Source of the DNA: Phlebotomus papatasi
Lineage: Eukaryota; Arthropoda; Insecta; Diptera; Psychodidae
Length of the DNA stretch: 64,000 nucleotides
Direction of reading: 5' to 3'
Assembly: GCF_024763615.1 (NCBI RefSeq)
Contig: NC_077224.1
Location: 55,624,712-55,688,711 of the forward strand
Each line of letters opens with the position of its first letter. Position 1 is the first letter of the stretch. The position numbers were made by a program, and so were the translations under genes. This document shows positions 33,516 through 45,479 of the stretch, piece after piece. The notes under the pieces were generated by a model. The model was not told where the DNA came from, searched no databases, and saw only the letters and a list, made by a program, of their open reading frames with translations.

Positions 33516-35340
33516 AGGTGAGATTCTTAACAATCTCACCTACTATAATCCTAACAAAATTTCATGTCCTCCGATCGCGCTCAAACTTGGCCAAAATGTG
33601 TTTCGCCACTTCCTGATCACGAATATATGGGGGGCTAAGTTACGTTCCCGGCCGGCCGGCCGGCCGTCCGGCCGCTCTTTGGAGCTTAATAGCTCCTAAA
33701 CTAAAAAAGATATCGACTTGAGGTTTTCGGCAAAGGTTAAATATCGTATGAAAATTGCAACATGGTGCATTGACCCCCCACCCCCCACCCCTCCTTCCGC
33801 CATTTTGAAGACCACCCATTTTTTGTTTTCTCAATAGCTCCGGCCCTATGGCATCGATCGGGCTCAAATTTTAGTATGTTATAGCTGGGCCTTAGAGCTT
33901 TCCATCAATACCAAACTTAAGGTCCCCCGACCCCCCTGACCCGAGCTATAAGGGTCCAAAAAAATTTTCTTAAAATGGCCATAACTCCGGTTCTAATTGT
34001 CAGAATTTAAAAAGTGAGGGCTTTTTGGAAAGCTCTCGTGAAATGCCACTTTTCCTTCTAACATCGCAAGTTCATAAAACCACCGCTAGAGGCGCTTTTT
34101 TTAAAAAGAAAATTTTTAAATCTTAAAAGTTAAATAACTCAAAAATTCCTTATGCAATCGGGCTGAAATTTTAGTATGTTGTAGCCGTTGATTATACCTA
34201 TCAAACCAGAAAAACCTTAAGTCGATCCATAACCCCTGACCCGAGCTATAAGGGGTCAAAGTTCGAACATTGACCGGCCTCTATCTCCGGTTCTAATTAA
34301 CATAGCAACCTAAATTTTACCTTTTTGGTTTCGTCTCGATGAGCACTTTCAGATGGAAGTTCAAAAAGTCACCATAGGTGGCGCTGTGATAGCGTCAAAA
34401 TTCATCGAAATTCAAAGTCACTTTTCTCAAAAACGGCATTGTGCAAGTTAATGAAATTTTAGTATGTTGTAGTCCAGTCTAGGACGTTTCCAAAATGGTG
34501 CGTATGTGCGCTGTGGTTTCAATAGAACCGGAGATATGAGGGGTCAAAGTTCACAAAATTTAAAAAATCATATCTCCGGTTCTATGTGACCGATTTTGAT
34601 GAATGAGGGCTTAAACGAAAGATCTCACCAAATACTACAACTTTCTAGAACATTTGAACTTCGTGAGACCAACACCAGGGGCGCCACAGTCGAAAAACCA
34701 ATTTCAATATCACATAACCTCAATTATCTCGACTGTCGCTGGACCGATTTTGATGATTACTTCGACATAATTGTAGAGCACATTTGTCTCTACATTTCGT
34801 CCATACATCATTTTCCACTCAGACTAAGCTATCACTCAGATTTTGCCGTTTAAGTGTGAAAAAATTGATTTTTCCCATAATAACGCTTTGAAATCACTCA
34901 GATGCCAATTTGACTGCCTCTACTCCACAAAGACACTTAAAATAGGGTTTTGAATGGAAAGTCCCACAAAATACAACAATTCTTTGATATAGTTGAAGTT
35001 CAACAAATGACTACTTGGGGAACTCTGGATGAAAAAACGAGTTAAGAAACAAAAAACCTCGATTATCTTGACTTCTGAGTAATCGATGAGATCATGTTCT
35101 ATGGAAAAATTATAGAGAACATTCTGGTCTACATTTCACCCATATAACACTTTTCTGTCAGTTCATCCAAATCCTTGATATTTTGGTTTAAATACAAAAA
35201 TTTGTATAATTTCACGAATTTTATTCAAGATAACTGAATGGCGTCTCCCAACTTCAGCTCTAAATCGAATTTGCATGCACTCCGAGTTAGCTCACGTTAA
35301 GAATCTCACCTACATAAGCCGGTTAGGATTATCTGTCCCT
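33516..35340 (+). repeat. 1.83-kb modular repeat, copy 2
   Basis: Same orientation, same ends and nearly the same length (1825 bp) as copy 1, with a few percent substitutions by eye. A unique AT-rich spacer of 371 bp separates it from copy 1, so the copies are not a simple tandem array. Confidence 0.9.
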
Positions 35341-35383
35341 TTTCTTTCTTTACATTGAAGTCAATTTATTTTTCCGTATTATT

Positions 35384-37203
35384 AGGTGAGATTCTTAACA
35401 ATCTCACCTACTATAATCCTAACAAAATTTCATGTCGTCCGATCGACCTCAAATTTGGCCAAAATGTGTTTCAGCACTTCCTGATCACGAATATATATGT
35501 GGCTAATTTACGTTCCCGGCCGGCCGGCCGACCGGCCGCTCTTTGGAGCTTAATAGCTCCTAAACTAAAAAAGATATCGACTTGCGGTTTTCGGCAAAGG
35601 TTATATATCGCATGAAAATTGCAACTTGGTGCATTGACCCCCCACCCCCCACCCCTCCTTCCGCCATTTTGAAGACCCCTTTTTTTTTGTTTTCTCAATA
35701 GCTCCGCCCCTATGGCATTCAGCGGACTCAAATTTTAGTATGTTATAGCTGGGCCTTAGAGCTTTCCATCAATACCAAACTTAAGGTCCCCCGACCCCCC
35801 TGACCCGAGCTATAAGGGTCCAAAAAAAATTTCTTAAAATGGCCATAACTCCGGTTCTAATTGTCAGAATTTAAAAAGTGAGGGCTTTTTGGAAAGCTCT
35901 CGTAAAATGCCACTTCCCCTTCTAACATCGCAAGTTCATAAAACCACCGCTAGGGGCGCTTTTTTTAAAAAGAAAATTTTTAAATCTTAAAAGTTAAATA
36001 ACTCAAAAATTCCATTGTGCATCGGGCTGAAAATTTAGTATGTTGTAGCCGTTGATTATACCTATCAAACAAAAAAAACCTTAAGTCGATCCATAACCCC
36101 TGACCCGAGCTATAAGGGGTCAAAGTTCGAACATTGACCGGCCTCTATCTCCGGTTCTAATTAACATAGCGACATAAATTTTACCTTTTTGGTTTCGTCT
36201 CGATGAGCACTTTCAGATGGAAGTTCAAAAATTCACCACAGGTGGCGCTGTGATAGCGTCAAAATTCATCGAAATTCAAAGTCACTTTTCTCAAAAACGG
36301 CATTGTGCAAGTTAATGAAATTTTAGTATGTTGTAGTCCAGTCTAGGACGTTTCCAAAATGGTGCGTATGCGCGCTGTGGTTTCAATAGAACCGGAGATA
36401 TGAGGGGTCAAAGTTCACGAAATTCAAAAAATCATATCTCCGGTTCTATTTGACCGATTTTGATGAATGAGGGCTTAAACGAAAGATCTCACCAAATGCT
36501 ACAACTTTCTAGAATATTTAAACTTCGTGGGACCAACACCAGGGGCGCCACAGTCGAAAAACCAATTTCAATATCACATAACCTCAATTATCTCGACTGT
36601 CGCTGAACCGATTTTTATGATTACTTCAACATAATTGTAGAGCACATTTGTCTCTACATTTCGTCCATACATCATTTTCCGCTCAGACTACGCTATCACT
36701 CCGATTTTGCCGTTTAAGTGTGAAAAAATTGATTTTTCCCATAATAACGCTTTGAAATCACTCAGATGCCAATTTGACTGCCTCTACTCCACCAAGACAC
36801 TTAAAATAGGGTTTTGAATGGAAAGTCCCACAAAATACAACAATTCTTTGATATAGTTGAAGTTCAACAAATGACTACTTGGGGCACTCTGGATGAAAAA
36901 ACAAGTTAAGAAACAAAAAACCTCGCTTATCTTGGCTTCTGAGTAATCGATGAGATCATGTTCTATGGGAAAATTATAGAGAACATTCTGGTCTACATTT
37001 CACCCATATATCACTTTTCTGTCACTCCATCCAAATCTTTGATATTTTGGTTTAAATACAAAATTTGTATAATTTCACGAATTTGATTCAAGATAACTGA
37101 ATGGCGTCTCCCAACTTCAGCTCTAAATCGAATTTGCATGCACTCCGAGTTAGCTCACGTTAAGAATCTCACCTACATAAGCCGGTTAGGATTATCTGTC
37201 CCT
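35384..37203 (+). repeat. 1.83-kb modular repeat, copy 3
   Basis: Third copy (about 1820 bp) after only 43 bp of spacer. The GGCC tract is shorter than in copy 1. All three left ends are preceded by ATT, so the reverse strand reads ACCTAAT at the junction. Confidence 0.9.
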
Positions 37204-37276
37204 TTCTTATATTATTATATAAATAAATAAAAAAATGTAAAATGTGAAATTTCCAAAAGACGATTTGTAAAAGACG

Positions 37277-37462
37277 TAGGGGGAAGTGGGGCACCTTTGA
37301 AATTCGGGTTTTTTTCTATGTTTAAGTGAAACTGAGCCAAATCATAATGCAACTTAGCTCTCAATCTCTGTTTGTGCAGATAAATAATGTCACGATAAGG
37401 CTCAATTTTACTTAAAAATAGGTGAAATATCCCAATTTCAAATGCGCCCGATTTCCCCCTAA
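37277..37462. repeat. GGGGAAGTGGGGCACC-type element, copy 3
   Basis: Left TAGGGGGAAGTGGGGCACC and TTTGAAATTCGGG; right AATGCGCCCGATTTCCCCCTA. 186 bp, right after the third 1.83-kb repeat. Confidence 0.8.
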
Positions 37463-38238
37463 TTTGAAAGACAAGGCTTTTAAATCTCCGAATCGTTTTT
37501 TTTTCTGGAAATAATAATCTGTATATTATACGAATTCTAACCCTAATGCTACACTACATAAACCGTTTCAAGATTATTCAAATTAATAATCGTTAATAAA
37601 TTTTTTTTTTCTTATTTTTAACAACTATAATTATAAAATTTTAATTACTTAGTGTTGAAAATGGGAACTGGTTCTCCATAGTTGGCTGACATAGATTAAA
37701 AACGTATTTATTAAAATTTATAGGAAAAGAATATTTGAATAAGAAATTATTTATTGTATTTAATGCCATTATGATTAACTTTCATTGCTCAAGTCTGTTC
37801 GTTATCACTAAAGAAAGGTCTAACAAATTAAATTCTGAAATATTAAAAATTGCACTTTTGAAGCCATTTTGGGACAATTAATGTGAATCGTATTAAAATT
37901 TATTCTACAGTGTGGTAAGTCGCTCATTACCTATACAAAAATTTCGATATCAAAATTTGAAATTTTTAAATTAGATATCAGACTTGAGAAAATGAGACAC
38001 ACTTGGAAAAATAAAAAAATTTTTACTCTTTTTACTTGTTATTTACATTACTTGTTTTTCACAAAATGTTTCTTGTTGCAAAATTGTTCCTCAATTCATC
38101 ACTGATAAACATTATAAGCGGTAAAACTTTTAAATTTTGAGTTTTACTGTTTAAATTCCTAATTTTTAATCAAAATTCCCATTGTCCCATTTAGGTTTTT
38201 TATGAGTACCTAATGCTAACATGTTTAGAAAAATACTT

Positions 38239-38664
38239 AGGTAAGTGTGCCAAATTCCGGCCAGCTTGCAATTTCGGCCACCTTTTTTGTTCCTCGAATT
38301 TCCATGAACTTTTAGATTTTACGTACTCTAGAGATTATACAATGCAAAAGAATAACAAAAAATGTAGCTTTGACAAACGAGATGACGTGAAAAAGACATT
38401 GGAAGAATTCCCGAAGGGCAAGGAACTATAAGAATGAAGGTGGCCGAAATAGGGCACCAAAGTTATGTCGACATTTTTATTCATTTTAAAATGTATTAAT
38501 AATGATTTTAGAGTAAATAAAGACTATAAACTGTCTACAAGGTTCTAAGCAACACTTCTAAAGTAGAAGGAATGAAAAAAAATAAATTTCTATTAAAGAT
38601 ATTACATTTCAAACTTGAGACTTTGGCGCTTGCATGCAACTATGCCGAAATTTGGCACAATTAT
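38239..38664 (-). repeat. Inverted-repeat element, GTAAGTGTGCC ends, copy 2
   Basis: Reverse-oriented copy of 3893-4313 with high similarity along its length, including CGCTTGCATGCAACTATGCC. The short ORF inside is not conserved as protein in copy 1. Confidence 0.85.
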
Positions 38665-38761
38665 ACATAGAAAAATTAAAATTAAGAAAAACTCTTAAGC
38701 TTAAACCTTTAAAGACGAGAGTCCGTTCAATAAGTTCAATAACTTCGTAGAATGACACATA

Positions 38762-38991
38762 GGGTCGAATGAACACCTCTTCGACAGGGAACCTCTATTG
38801 ATACTTTTGTCAGAATGTTAAAATTTGTTTAATGTATCTAATAAAATGTAAGTAATAATGGTTTTTTTTCCATTAATTTACGTTTTTCGATAAGGATAAG
38901 TGTTCAAATTCGTATTCCAAATGGTACAGAGTACGGTGTCAGTAGTTCCTGACACGAGTTCTTAAAGTGTCAATAGGAGTTCCTTTCACCC
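38762..38991 (+). mobile_element. TA-flanked MITE (GGGTCGGAGGAACG family), copy 3
   Basis: More diverged than copies 1 and 2 but with the same length, ends and flanking TA. It sits 98 bp from the 38.2-kb inverted-repeat element and 56 bp before another foldback, in a cluster of insertions. Confidence 0.8.
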
Positions 38992-39047
38992 TAGATGGAA
39001 GCACTATATCAAAAAACTTAATTTCGAATCAGCGATCTTTAAAATGA

Positions 39048-40597
39048 TACCGTCGTTGCGGGTGACTTTGCACGTTTTTTCGCTGTTTTTCAACTTTGCC
39101 CTCTAAAAGTGGATAGTTAAAGTGAAGGGAGGGGGGGGTTTTGAGTAAAATTATTTGTATTCAGTTGTTAATGAATGGATTTTGTGCCACTAGCATTAAT
39201 TTTATAAAATTTTACTATGTTTAAAAAAATCAAGAAAAAAGGCTTGCACTGGGGATAAGGTGCGGGTGACTTTGCACTTTTTAATCAATACTAAAAAATC
39301 AACAATTTCTGATAATAAACGACAATTAAGATCTTCACATCTAAGGGTAAGATGCACGAGATCTACAAGATGACATGATCGCCATCTTGATTTGACGTTT
39401 CTGTCCGCCATTTTGAACAACTGTCAAAATCTAAAACAGGTTCGATTGAGTTGAAATTTTAGTATGTTGTAGCTGATATCAAGACCTTTTCAGAACGTAT
39501 TTATGTTCCGGTCTACGTCAAGTATTTACCTTGATACAGAGGCTCAAAGTTTAAAAATTTGAAATATTCATATTTTGGCGATCTTTATTTTTTAATCCTG
39601 AATTTTAAAACCTAAACTAAATGCCTCAGTAACCATTAGAAATGGATGAGGCTCTTATTTTATATATTTATTTACTCTTACATAATTAAAAAAAATGAAA
39701 AGTGCATTTATTTATTTTTTTTATTTTTTCATCTTTGCAAAAGTTTTTCAGATCTTCAAATAATATGCTGTTATAAATAAAAACATTACTTTTCTTTTTG
39801 TTTGTTATTTAGATCTCATCGCCTAACGATAATACTGCCTTTTTTGTGATGGTTTCGATAAAAGAAGCTCTTCGTAGTTCTGTATTTATGAAAATGTCAA
39901 AATTTTGAACTTAGAGCCCCAGTATCCAGACAATCGCTTGACCTAGGTCGGATTTTATATATGTTCTGAAAAGGTCTTGACATCAGCCAGAACATACTAA
40001 AATTTCAGCTCAATCGGATAAGTTTTTTGTTCTGACAGTTATTCAAAATGGCGGACAGAATCGTCAAATCAAGATGGCGACCATGCTATCTTGTAGATCT
40101 CGGTCATTTTATCTTAAGTTCCCAATAAATTGAATAATTTTTAGCCAAATACTTTTCTAATAAAGCTTTAGAAAGACCATTAAATGCAATTTAATAACAT
40201 AAATCGTGCGTTCTTAAGAAGACTATAGTGAAAAAAGGAATTTACTAAAATAATGAACAAAATCGAAGTGGATTATTCTAGCCAGATAAATTTAGAATAG
40301 ATTTGGACAATTTACTTCTCTGAAATCGATTTTGGAATTGCATCTTTAGATAACTTTATCGCGGAGTCGTTTTTTGACAAAATACCTATACTAGGATTTC
40401 ATTGACTATTACTGAAACTACAAGAATCCTTTTGAGGATCATAGTACCTTACTTGGTACTTAACATATCCCTATATACTTTGACATGGTAGACCGGATCG
40501 GCGAAGACTATCAATAAGTGTTAGAATTGTTCAAAGTCTCACAAACAGCAGAGTGCAAAGTCACCCCCCGAGTGCAAAGTCACCCGCAACGACGGTA
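39048..40597. repeat. 1.55-kb foldback, GTGACTTTGCAC ends
   Basis: Outer ends ACCGTCGTTGCGGGTGACTT and its inverse CACCCGCAACGACGGT. The word GGTGACTTTGCAC recurs at 39258 and near 40561. A second, inner inverted pair of about 200 bp (39365-39560 against 39900-40110) carries AAAATTTTAGTATGTTGTAG, linking it to the modular repeat, and AATGGCGGACAGAA. Confidence 0.75.
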
Positions 40598-40833
40598 CGT
40601 GTCAAAATTTGACAGCAATTGGGCCATTATTGGTTTCTCAGTTCCCAAGCTACAGCTGTTAGAATTAATCAACCTAAGTTTTTCTTTAAATGGAAAATTC
40701 TGAGTTTCGTTTTCTAATTAAACACTATTACTTAAGTAAGAAAACGATAACCCAAACTAAATATAAGCTAGATTAGATAATCATTAACCGGATATTTAGT
40801 TTTCGAGTTTTCGTTGAGACACTACAAAGAAAA

Positions 40834-41090
40834 ATGGCGCTGAATAATCTGGACGCCGACGAGGACGCCGAAAGATGTCAATATTTTAGAAAACATCTAA
40901 AAATCAATGATATTGTGTGGAAGGACCCCAAAGTAAAATTAAGGGAGTTAGCTTATTACAAAGATGTCATATGACTTTTTGTTCAACATCTTATATGATA
41001 TTTTGGATATGAAGAAGTTCTTCGCACAATGGCTGCCGTATTTGCCCACTTTGGACGAAAACCGAAAAATTAAAAAAGAAACATAACTGC
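40834..41090 (+). pseudogene. Small ORF and mariner transposase relic
   Basis: An ATG at 40834 opens 46 codons (MALNNLDADEDAERCQYFRK...) to TGA 40972-40974. Just downstream another frame reads YDILDMKKFFAQWLPYLPTL then DENRKIKKE, resembling the mariner segment around LGMRKLCAKWVPRLLT. The first ORF may be unrelated or the frameshifted N-terminal part. No inverted ends were identified. Confidence 0.45.
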
Positions 41091-42089
41091 TCGAAATTGG
41101 GTTTGAATTGGTCCTTCAGTTTCAGTCGCCATATTCGCAAGACCAGTACTCAAGGGAGTTTTAACCAAAGAAATGGCTCACCGATTACCATTTTCACTCA
41201 AATGAGAAACTAAAATCTGAAAGTATGGCTTATTTTGGAGAGTTTTCGAAATTTATTTAGATAATTGTTCAAAACGCTATATCGACTTTTAAAGAACGTA
41301 TCTTGACAAATGGAATTGAATTTGACCAAAAATAATTTTCACTTAGTCTACAGACTTTTTGACCGATGCATTAAAATAAGAAGTAATTTAAAAAAAATCT
41401 CGTTATTTCGTGGCTCTTTTAGTGAATTTTGCTGAAACATTTCCTTCATAAAACAAATTTGATCATGGAGAAATAAAATTCAACAAAAAATCCCAGAGCC
41501 GTTAACGATCACAAATTTAATTTTGTAACATTCAATTTATATTTTCACAAAAGTTTACACTAAATCTTTTGCAGAAGTTGCATTTTAAGAAAGATTGATT
41601 ATTATTACTGTTACATAATAAGATTTAGTATGCTAAATGCAATACTTGCTCCCGGCCAAGAAGAGAGCGCAAATACAAGAATAAAATTGAAATTAATTTT
41701 GGTTGCTGATACTAATGTCATGTCATTCATTATAATAAGTGGATTTTATATCAATTACGCTTTTTAATAATATTATTATTGTACTTCTAATACACTAATC
41801 TTCACTTTCATCTCAATAAAACCTTCTATTAAATTTATTCGATAAAGCTTTTGTTAAATCACAGATTTTAATCAAACAATACAATCATCATGATCATTGA
41901 TAATTAAAACCATTTCGATTCTTTCGTTCACATAAAATTAAATATTTCTAAAATATTTTTATGTACCGTTTTCTACGTTGTGCGAATCTTCAACACATTA
42001 TCACTGGTCAATATATTTTTTTAAGTTCACTCTATCTATCGATCTACCGTCTGTAACTTGCAATATTCACAAAATTATATTCCATATTT

Positions 42090-42589
42090 NNNNNNNNNNN
42101 NNNNNNNNNNNNNNNNNNNNNNNNNNNNNNNNNNNNNNNNNNNNNNNNNNNNNNNNNNNNNNNNNNNNNNNNNNNNNNNNNNNNNNNNNNNNNNNNNNNN
42201 NNNNNNNNNNNNNNNNNNNNNNNNNNNNNNNNNNNNNNNNNNNNNNNNNNNNNNNNNNNNNNNNNNNNNNNNNNNNNNNNNNNNNNNNNNNNNNNNNNNN
42301 NNNNNNNNNNNNNNNNNNNNNNNNNNNNNNNNNNNNNNNNNNNNNNNNNNNNNNNNNNNNNNNNNNNNNNNNNNNNNNNNNNNNNNNNNNNNNNNNNNNN
42401 NNNNNNNNNNNNNNNNNNNNNNNNNNNNNNNNNNNNNNNNNNNNNNNNNNNNNNNNNNNNNNNNNNNNNNNNNNNNNNNNNNNNNNNNNNNNNNNNNNNN
42501 NNNNNNNNNNNNNNNNNNNNNNNNNNNNNNNNNNNNNNNNNNNNNNNNNNNNNNNNNNNNNNNNNNNNNNNNNNNNNNNNNNNNNNNNN
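42090..42589. other. Assembly gap, 500 N
   Basis: Exactly 500 N, the same placeholder length as the other gap. The flanks are AT-rich non-repeat sequence. Confidence 0.99.
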
Positions 42590-42937
42590 TACAAAAAAAC
42601 TCGCGATTTTTCATTAAAAATAAGGAAAAATAATGTTTTTGAAGAAAAGATCAGAGCAACTTTTCGGGAAACTTTTCTAGCGATCGCACCTATAGAGTCC
42701 GACTGATCGTGCGTAGTTGAGACACAAATGGAATTGCACAATAAAATGAGAGCAGCAATCATAAATCTTCCTCAATGATTGTCTCATTTAATCCACTGAA
42801 TCACTATTAAATTGGCCAGAGGCTCAATGGGCAGGAGAACACTGCGATGATCACTTTCATTCAAACTCCACGTGGCAGGAATAATTCCGCCTGATCATTT
42901 CAGAGAGAAATCAATCACAATAGTTCTCGCATGATTC

Positions 42938-43357
42938 TCAGAGAAGAAATGGGTCAGATGATAATTTTCTCAGGAATTTATGGGCGATATGAGGATCAAT
43001 GATCACTTTCCCGGCACGAGACACTTTTCTCGAGGTTCTTCCACTCACTGCGCGTGCAGTGATTCTCTTGTGGTACTTTTTGCTCTGAGGCACGTTAAAA
43101 ATATCCCTCAATTTTCTATCCACGATTCTCGGCGTCGAATCGTCGCTTTCAATCGTTTTTTTGGCACTCATCTGACTGCCCGTGGAATCTGCGGAATGCA
43201 TCGGGATTCCAGGAGCAAACCTTGTTTTTCTATTGCGGTGTCTTGCAGAGAAAATCTTGGCACAACCACCTAGAAAAATGACTAGCGGAAAATTTGACGG
43301 TCTTCTTAATGAACCCAAGACACAATTTATAGCTCTGAATGAGTCAAAACAATCCAT
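42938..43357 (-). CDS. Unrecognised basic protein ORF, 139 codons
   Basis: An ATG-initiated open frame starts 71 bp downstream of the COMMD8-like stop on the same strand. Its length is unusual for this AT-rich DNA. The N-terminus has a short hydrophobic stretch (NFPLVIFLGGCA). The rest is strongly basic, with RHRNRKTRF, KKYHKRITARAVSGRTSRKV and a C-terminal HKFLRKLSSDPFLL. I recognise no domain. The surrounding block (about 42.8-43.3 kb) is GC-richer than its neighbours and free of the local repeats. It may be a real single-exon gene, part of a spliced gene (a TTTTTCTAG acceptor lies inside it), or a promoter-proximal block with a chance ORF. An overlapping 97-codon ORF on the other strand weakens the case. 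Confidence 0.35.
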   Translation of the reverse strand: MDCFDSFRAINCVLGSLRRPSNFPLVIFLGGCAKIFSARHRNRKTRFAPGIPMHSADSTGSQMSAKKTIESDDSTPRIVDRKLRDIFNVPQSKKYHKRITARAVSGRTSRKVSRAGKVIIDPHIAHKFLRKLSSDPFLL

Positions 43358-43428
43358 TTAGACTCCTGATAATTCCCCAGTAACTTCTAAAAGAAATCAA
43401 GTCCAAGAAAAAAAATAATTTCCTAAAT

Positions 43429-44034
43429 TTAAGAATTTTTATTTGCCAAATGCCTCTCACAATCCTCAAGGGTTCCTATCAATTTATCCAAATACTCCCT
43501 ATCCATCTCAACATGAACACTCTCTCCTGGATTTTTCCCTTTCCGGCAGTTCAGCGTCAATGAAGTTATCAGCTTCTGGACAGTTGAAGAACTGCTGCTT
43601 CCCAGAATCCATTTTACATCCCAATCAAATGACACTAGAGCCTTCTGTTCAGAAGAAATACTCCTGAATACAAGATGCCTGAGAATCTCATCTTTTCTGC
43701 CCTCAATCACTCTCACAATCTTCTCCTGAAGCTCCGGATTGAGGTAGGAAAAGTACGATTTCAGGGATTTTTGATCGATCTGCCCTCGGGCATATTGCCC
43801 GAAAATGTTACTGAGACTCTTCGTGGCTAAATCCAATTCATCCTGATGGGTAAATCCATAGTCTTTCCAGGATTTCAGAAGATTTCTTCCAGAGTCCACA
43901 GAAACTTCCTGGTCAATTGCAAGGTTCAAAAACTGCAAGAAAATCAAAATGAATTCTAAGTTTATGAGGAAAATTTGTATCCTCACCTCTCGCAGAACAT
44001 CCCCATTGTCAATATTTAAAGAAATTTCATGCAT
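43429..44034 (-). CDS. COMMD8: COMM domain-containing protein, COMMD8-like, two exons
   Basis: Small subunit of the Commander/CCC complex, which acts in endosomal recycling and in copper and NF-kB control. Exon 1 is 44034-43987 (16 codons, MHEISLNIDNGDVLRE). A 54-nt GT-AG intron (43986-43933) is in frame and without stops, so an unspliced reading would wrongly add 18 residues. Exon 2 is 43932-43429. The protein has 183 residues, the usual COMMD8 size. The N-terminal helical half contains GRKDEILRHL. The C-terminal COMM domain begins near VSFDWDVKWILGSS, with the family tryptophan and strand pattern, and ends VEMDREYLDKLIGTLEDCE. The paralogue call rests on overall resemblance to COMMD8 and could be another COMMD member. 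An AATAAA overlaps the last codons but lies before the stop, so the true polyadenylation site is not identified. Confidence 0.8.
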   Translation of the reverse strand: MHEISLNIDNGDVLREVRIQIFLINLEFILIFLQFLNLAIDQEVSVDSGRNLLKSWKDYGFTHQDELDLATKSLSNIFGQYARGQIDQKSLKSYFSYLNPELQEKIVRVIEGRKDEILRHLVFRSISSEQKALVSFDWDVKWILGSSSSSTVQKLITSLTLNCRKGKNPGESVHVEMDREYLDKLIGTLEDCERHLANKNS

Positions 44035-44352
44035 TTTACTAGGAAATCAAGAAAATTCTAAAGGAAGGATTGTAAACAAAATAAAAACAAGACAGACATC
44101 AATTGGCGCTGTAAGCGGTGATTCAACATGGAAACTTGTTATATTAGAATGTTTGACAATTTGAAATGTAACGAAGTAAGCAGCATTTGAGTATCCCGGA
44201 CGACCCCATATAACACTAAGGTAAGGTGTGTTGAATTTCTTATTTTCATGTTTAGTAACAGTTACTAAATACACAGCACTTAAAACTAAGGTATTAAAAG
44301 TAAGTGCTTATTAAGTACTTATTATTAAACACTTATTGTGTTAGTGATTCTC

Positions 44353-45154
44353 TTAACCCTTTAAGGACCATTGGAACACCGGTGTCCCATAAAGAAAATA
44401 ATTTTTTCTGACTACCTAAAGTTATTTTTTTCTAATGTCTGTATCAGGGGCATGACATTTCCTATGTTTTCCATATGTTTCTAGCTAGCCGAAAATTTTT
44501 TTGAGTTTTTTAGCTGTTTTCTGTCATTGTAGAATGAGTTAGTAACAAATACTAATACAAAATAAAAGCCAATTTAATAACGAAGAGGCAACCGAAAACC
44601 CTAAATTGGCAATCTACGTAGTTTTGGAGATAACTCGTGAAATGTATACGAAAACAGGGAAAAAATTGCATTAAAACTGGTCGCATTTTTCAGAGCTAAT
44701 GTCACCCTCCTGGTCTGTATATAATTGTAAAGTAGAAGGTTGAAGGGATCTACAATATTTTTTGCAAGTCTCTAGCTATTTGCTATGTAGTAAATATTTA
44801 AGCTCAAAATGGCGAATATTTAAATTCTCAAATTCATAATTGATTTTATTTATTTTTTATACTTCAAATTTTTTTTTAAGCAAAACCCTTTTGGAAATAA
44901 AAACTGCAATACTCATACGTAATATTTTTCATTAAAGCGAAAAATATTATTCATTGGTATTGTCAGAAAAATTACTTAAATTTTTGAGCTATTTTTGTCC
45001 CTATCGTTCATAGAAGCACGAAATACACAGAATCAGACTCAGTTGGACTTTCCAAGGTTTTAGATGTAAGACTTATCATTGATTATGTTTCCCAGTTTAA
45101 TTTTTATTGTTGATTTTCAGTCCGTAAAAGGTGTCTCGTCGTTAAAGGGTTAAA
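44353..45154. repeat. Inverted-repeat element, TTAACCCTTTAA ends
   Basis: CTTAACCCTTTAAGGACC and ACACCGGTGTCCC at the left; GGTGTCTCGTCGTTAAAGGG and TTAAAG at the right. About 800 bp with an AT-rich, non-coding interior. Confidence 0.6.
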
Positions 45155-45241
45155 GTCTTTTGAATAAAGAAATATTTTGATTTCTGAATGACAAGGGCAG
45201 AGACTACAAGAAAATCTTAAGAAATAGGATACATTTGGATA

Positions 45242-45479
45242 TACAGTAGACTCTCGCTCCATCGGCTTTTTTTCAATCGGGCGAAAAATTTTGTTAACAA
45301 TTTTCACGCTTGATTTTGAAGCAAATTTGCTCAAATTCGCTGTAGTTCTTCCTATTTTATCGTGATCCTTTATAATTGAGCGCTTTTTGTGAAATTTACA
45401 AAGGCTTTGACGCCAAAATCTATCAATAAACCGGATGACATTTCGTCCCAAATGCCCATTTGAGAGAGAGTCTACTGTA
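45242..45479. mobile_element. MITE with TACAGTAGACTCTC ends, family P copy 1
   Basis: TACAGTAGACTCTCGCTCC at the left and GAGAGAGAGTCTACTGTA at the right. CAGT...CTC ends with TA at the boundary are typical of pogo/Tigger-type non-autonomous elements. 238 bp; copy 2 at 59.6 kb is closely similar. Confidence 0.75.

Noticed and set aside
31436..35731. Minus-strand ORFs of 75-86 codons, each containing RKPQVDIFFSLGAIKLQRAA
   Set aside because: They recur only because the 1.83-kb repeat recurs; they have no recognisable domain, and their C-terminal ends vary with the GGCC tract.
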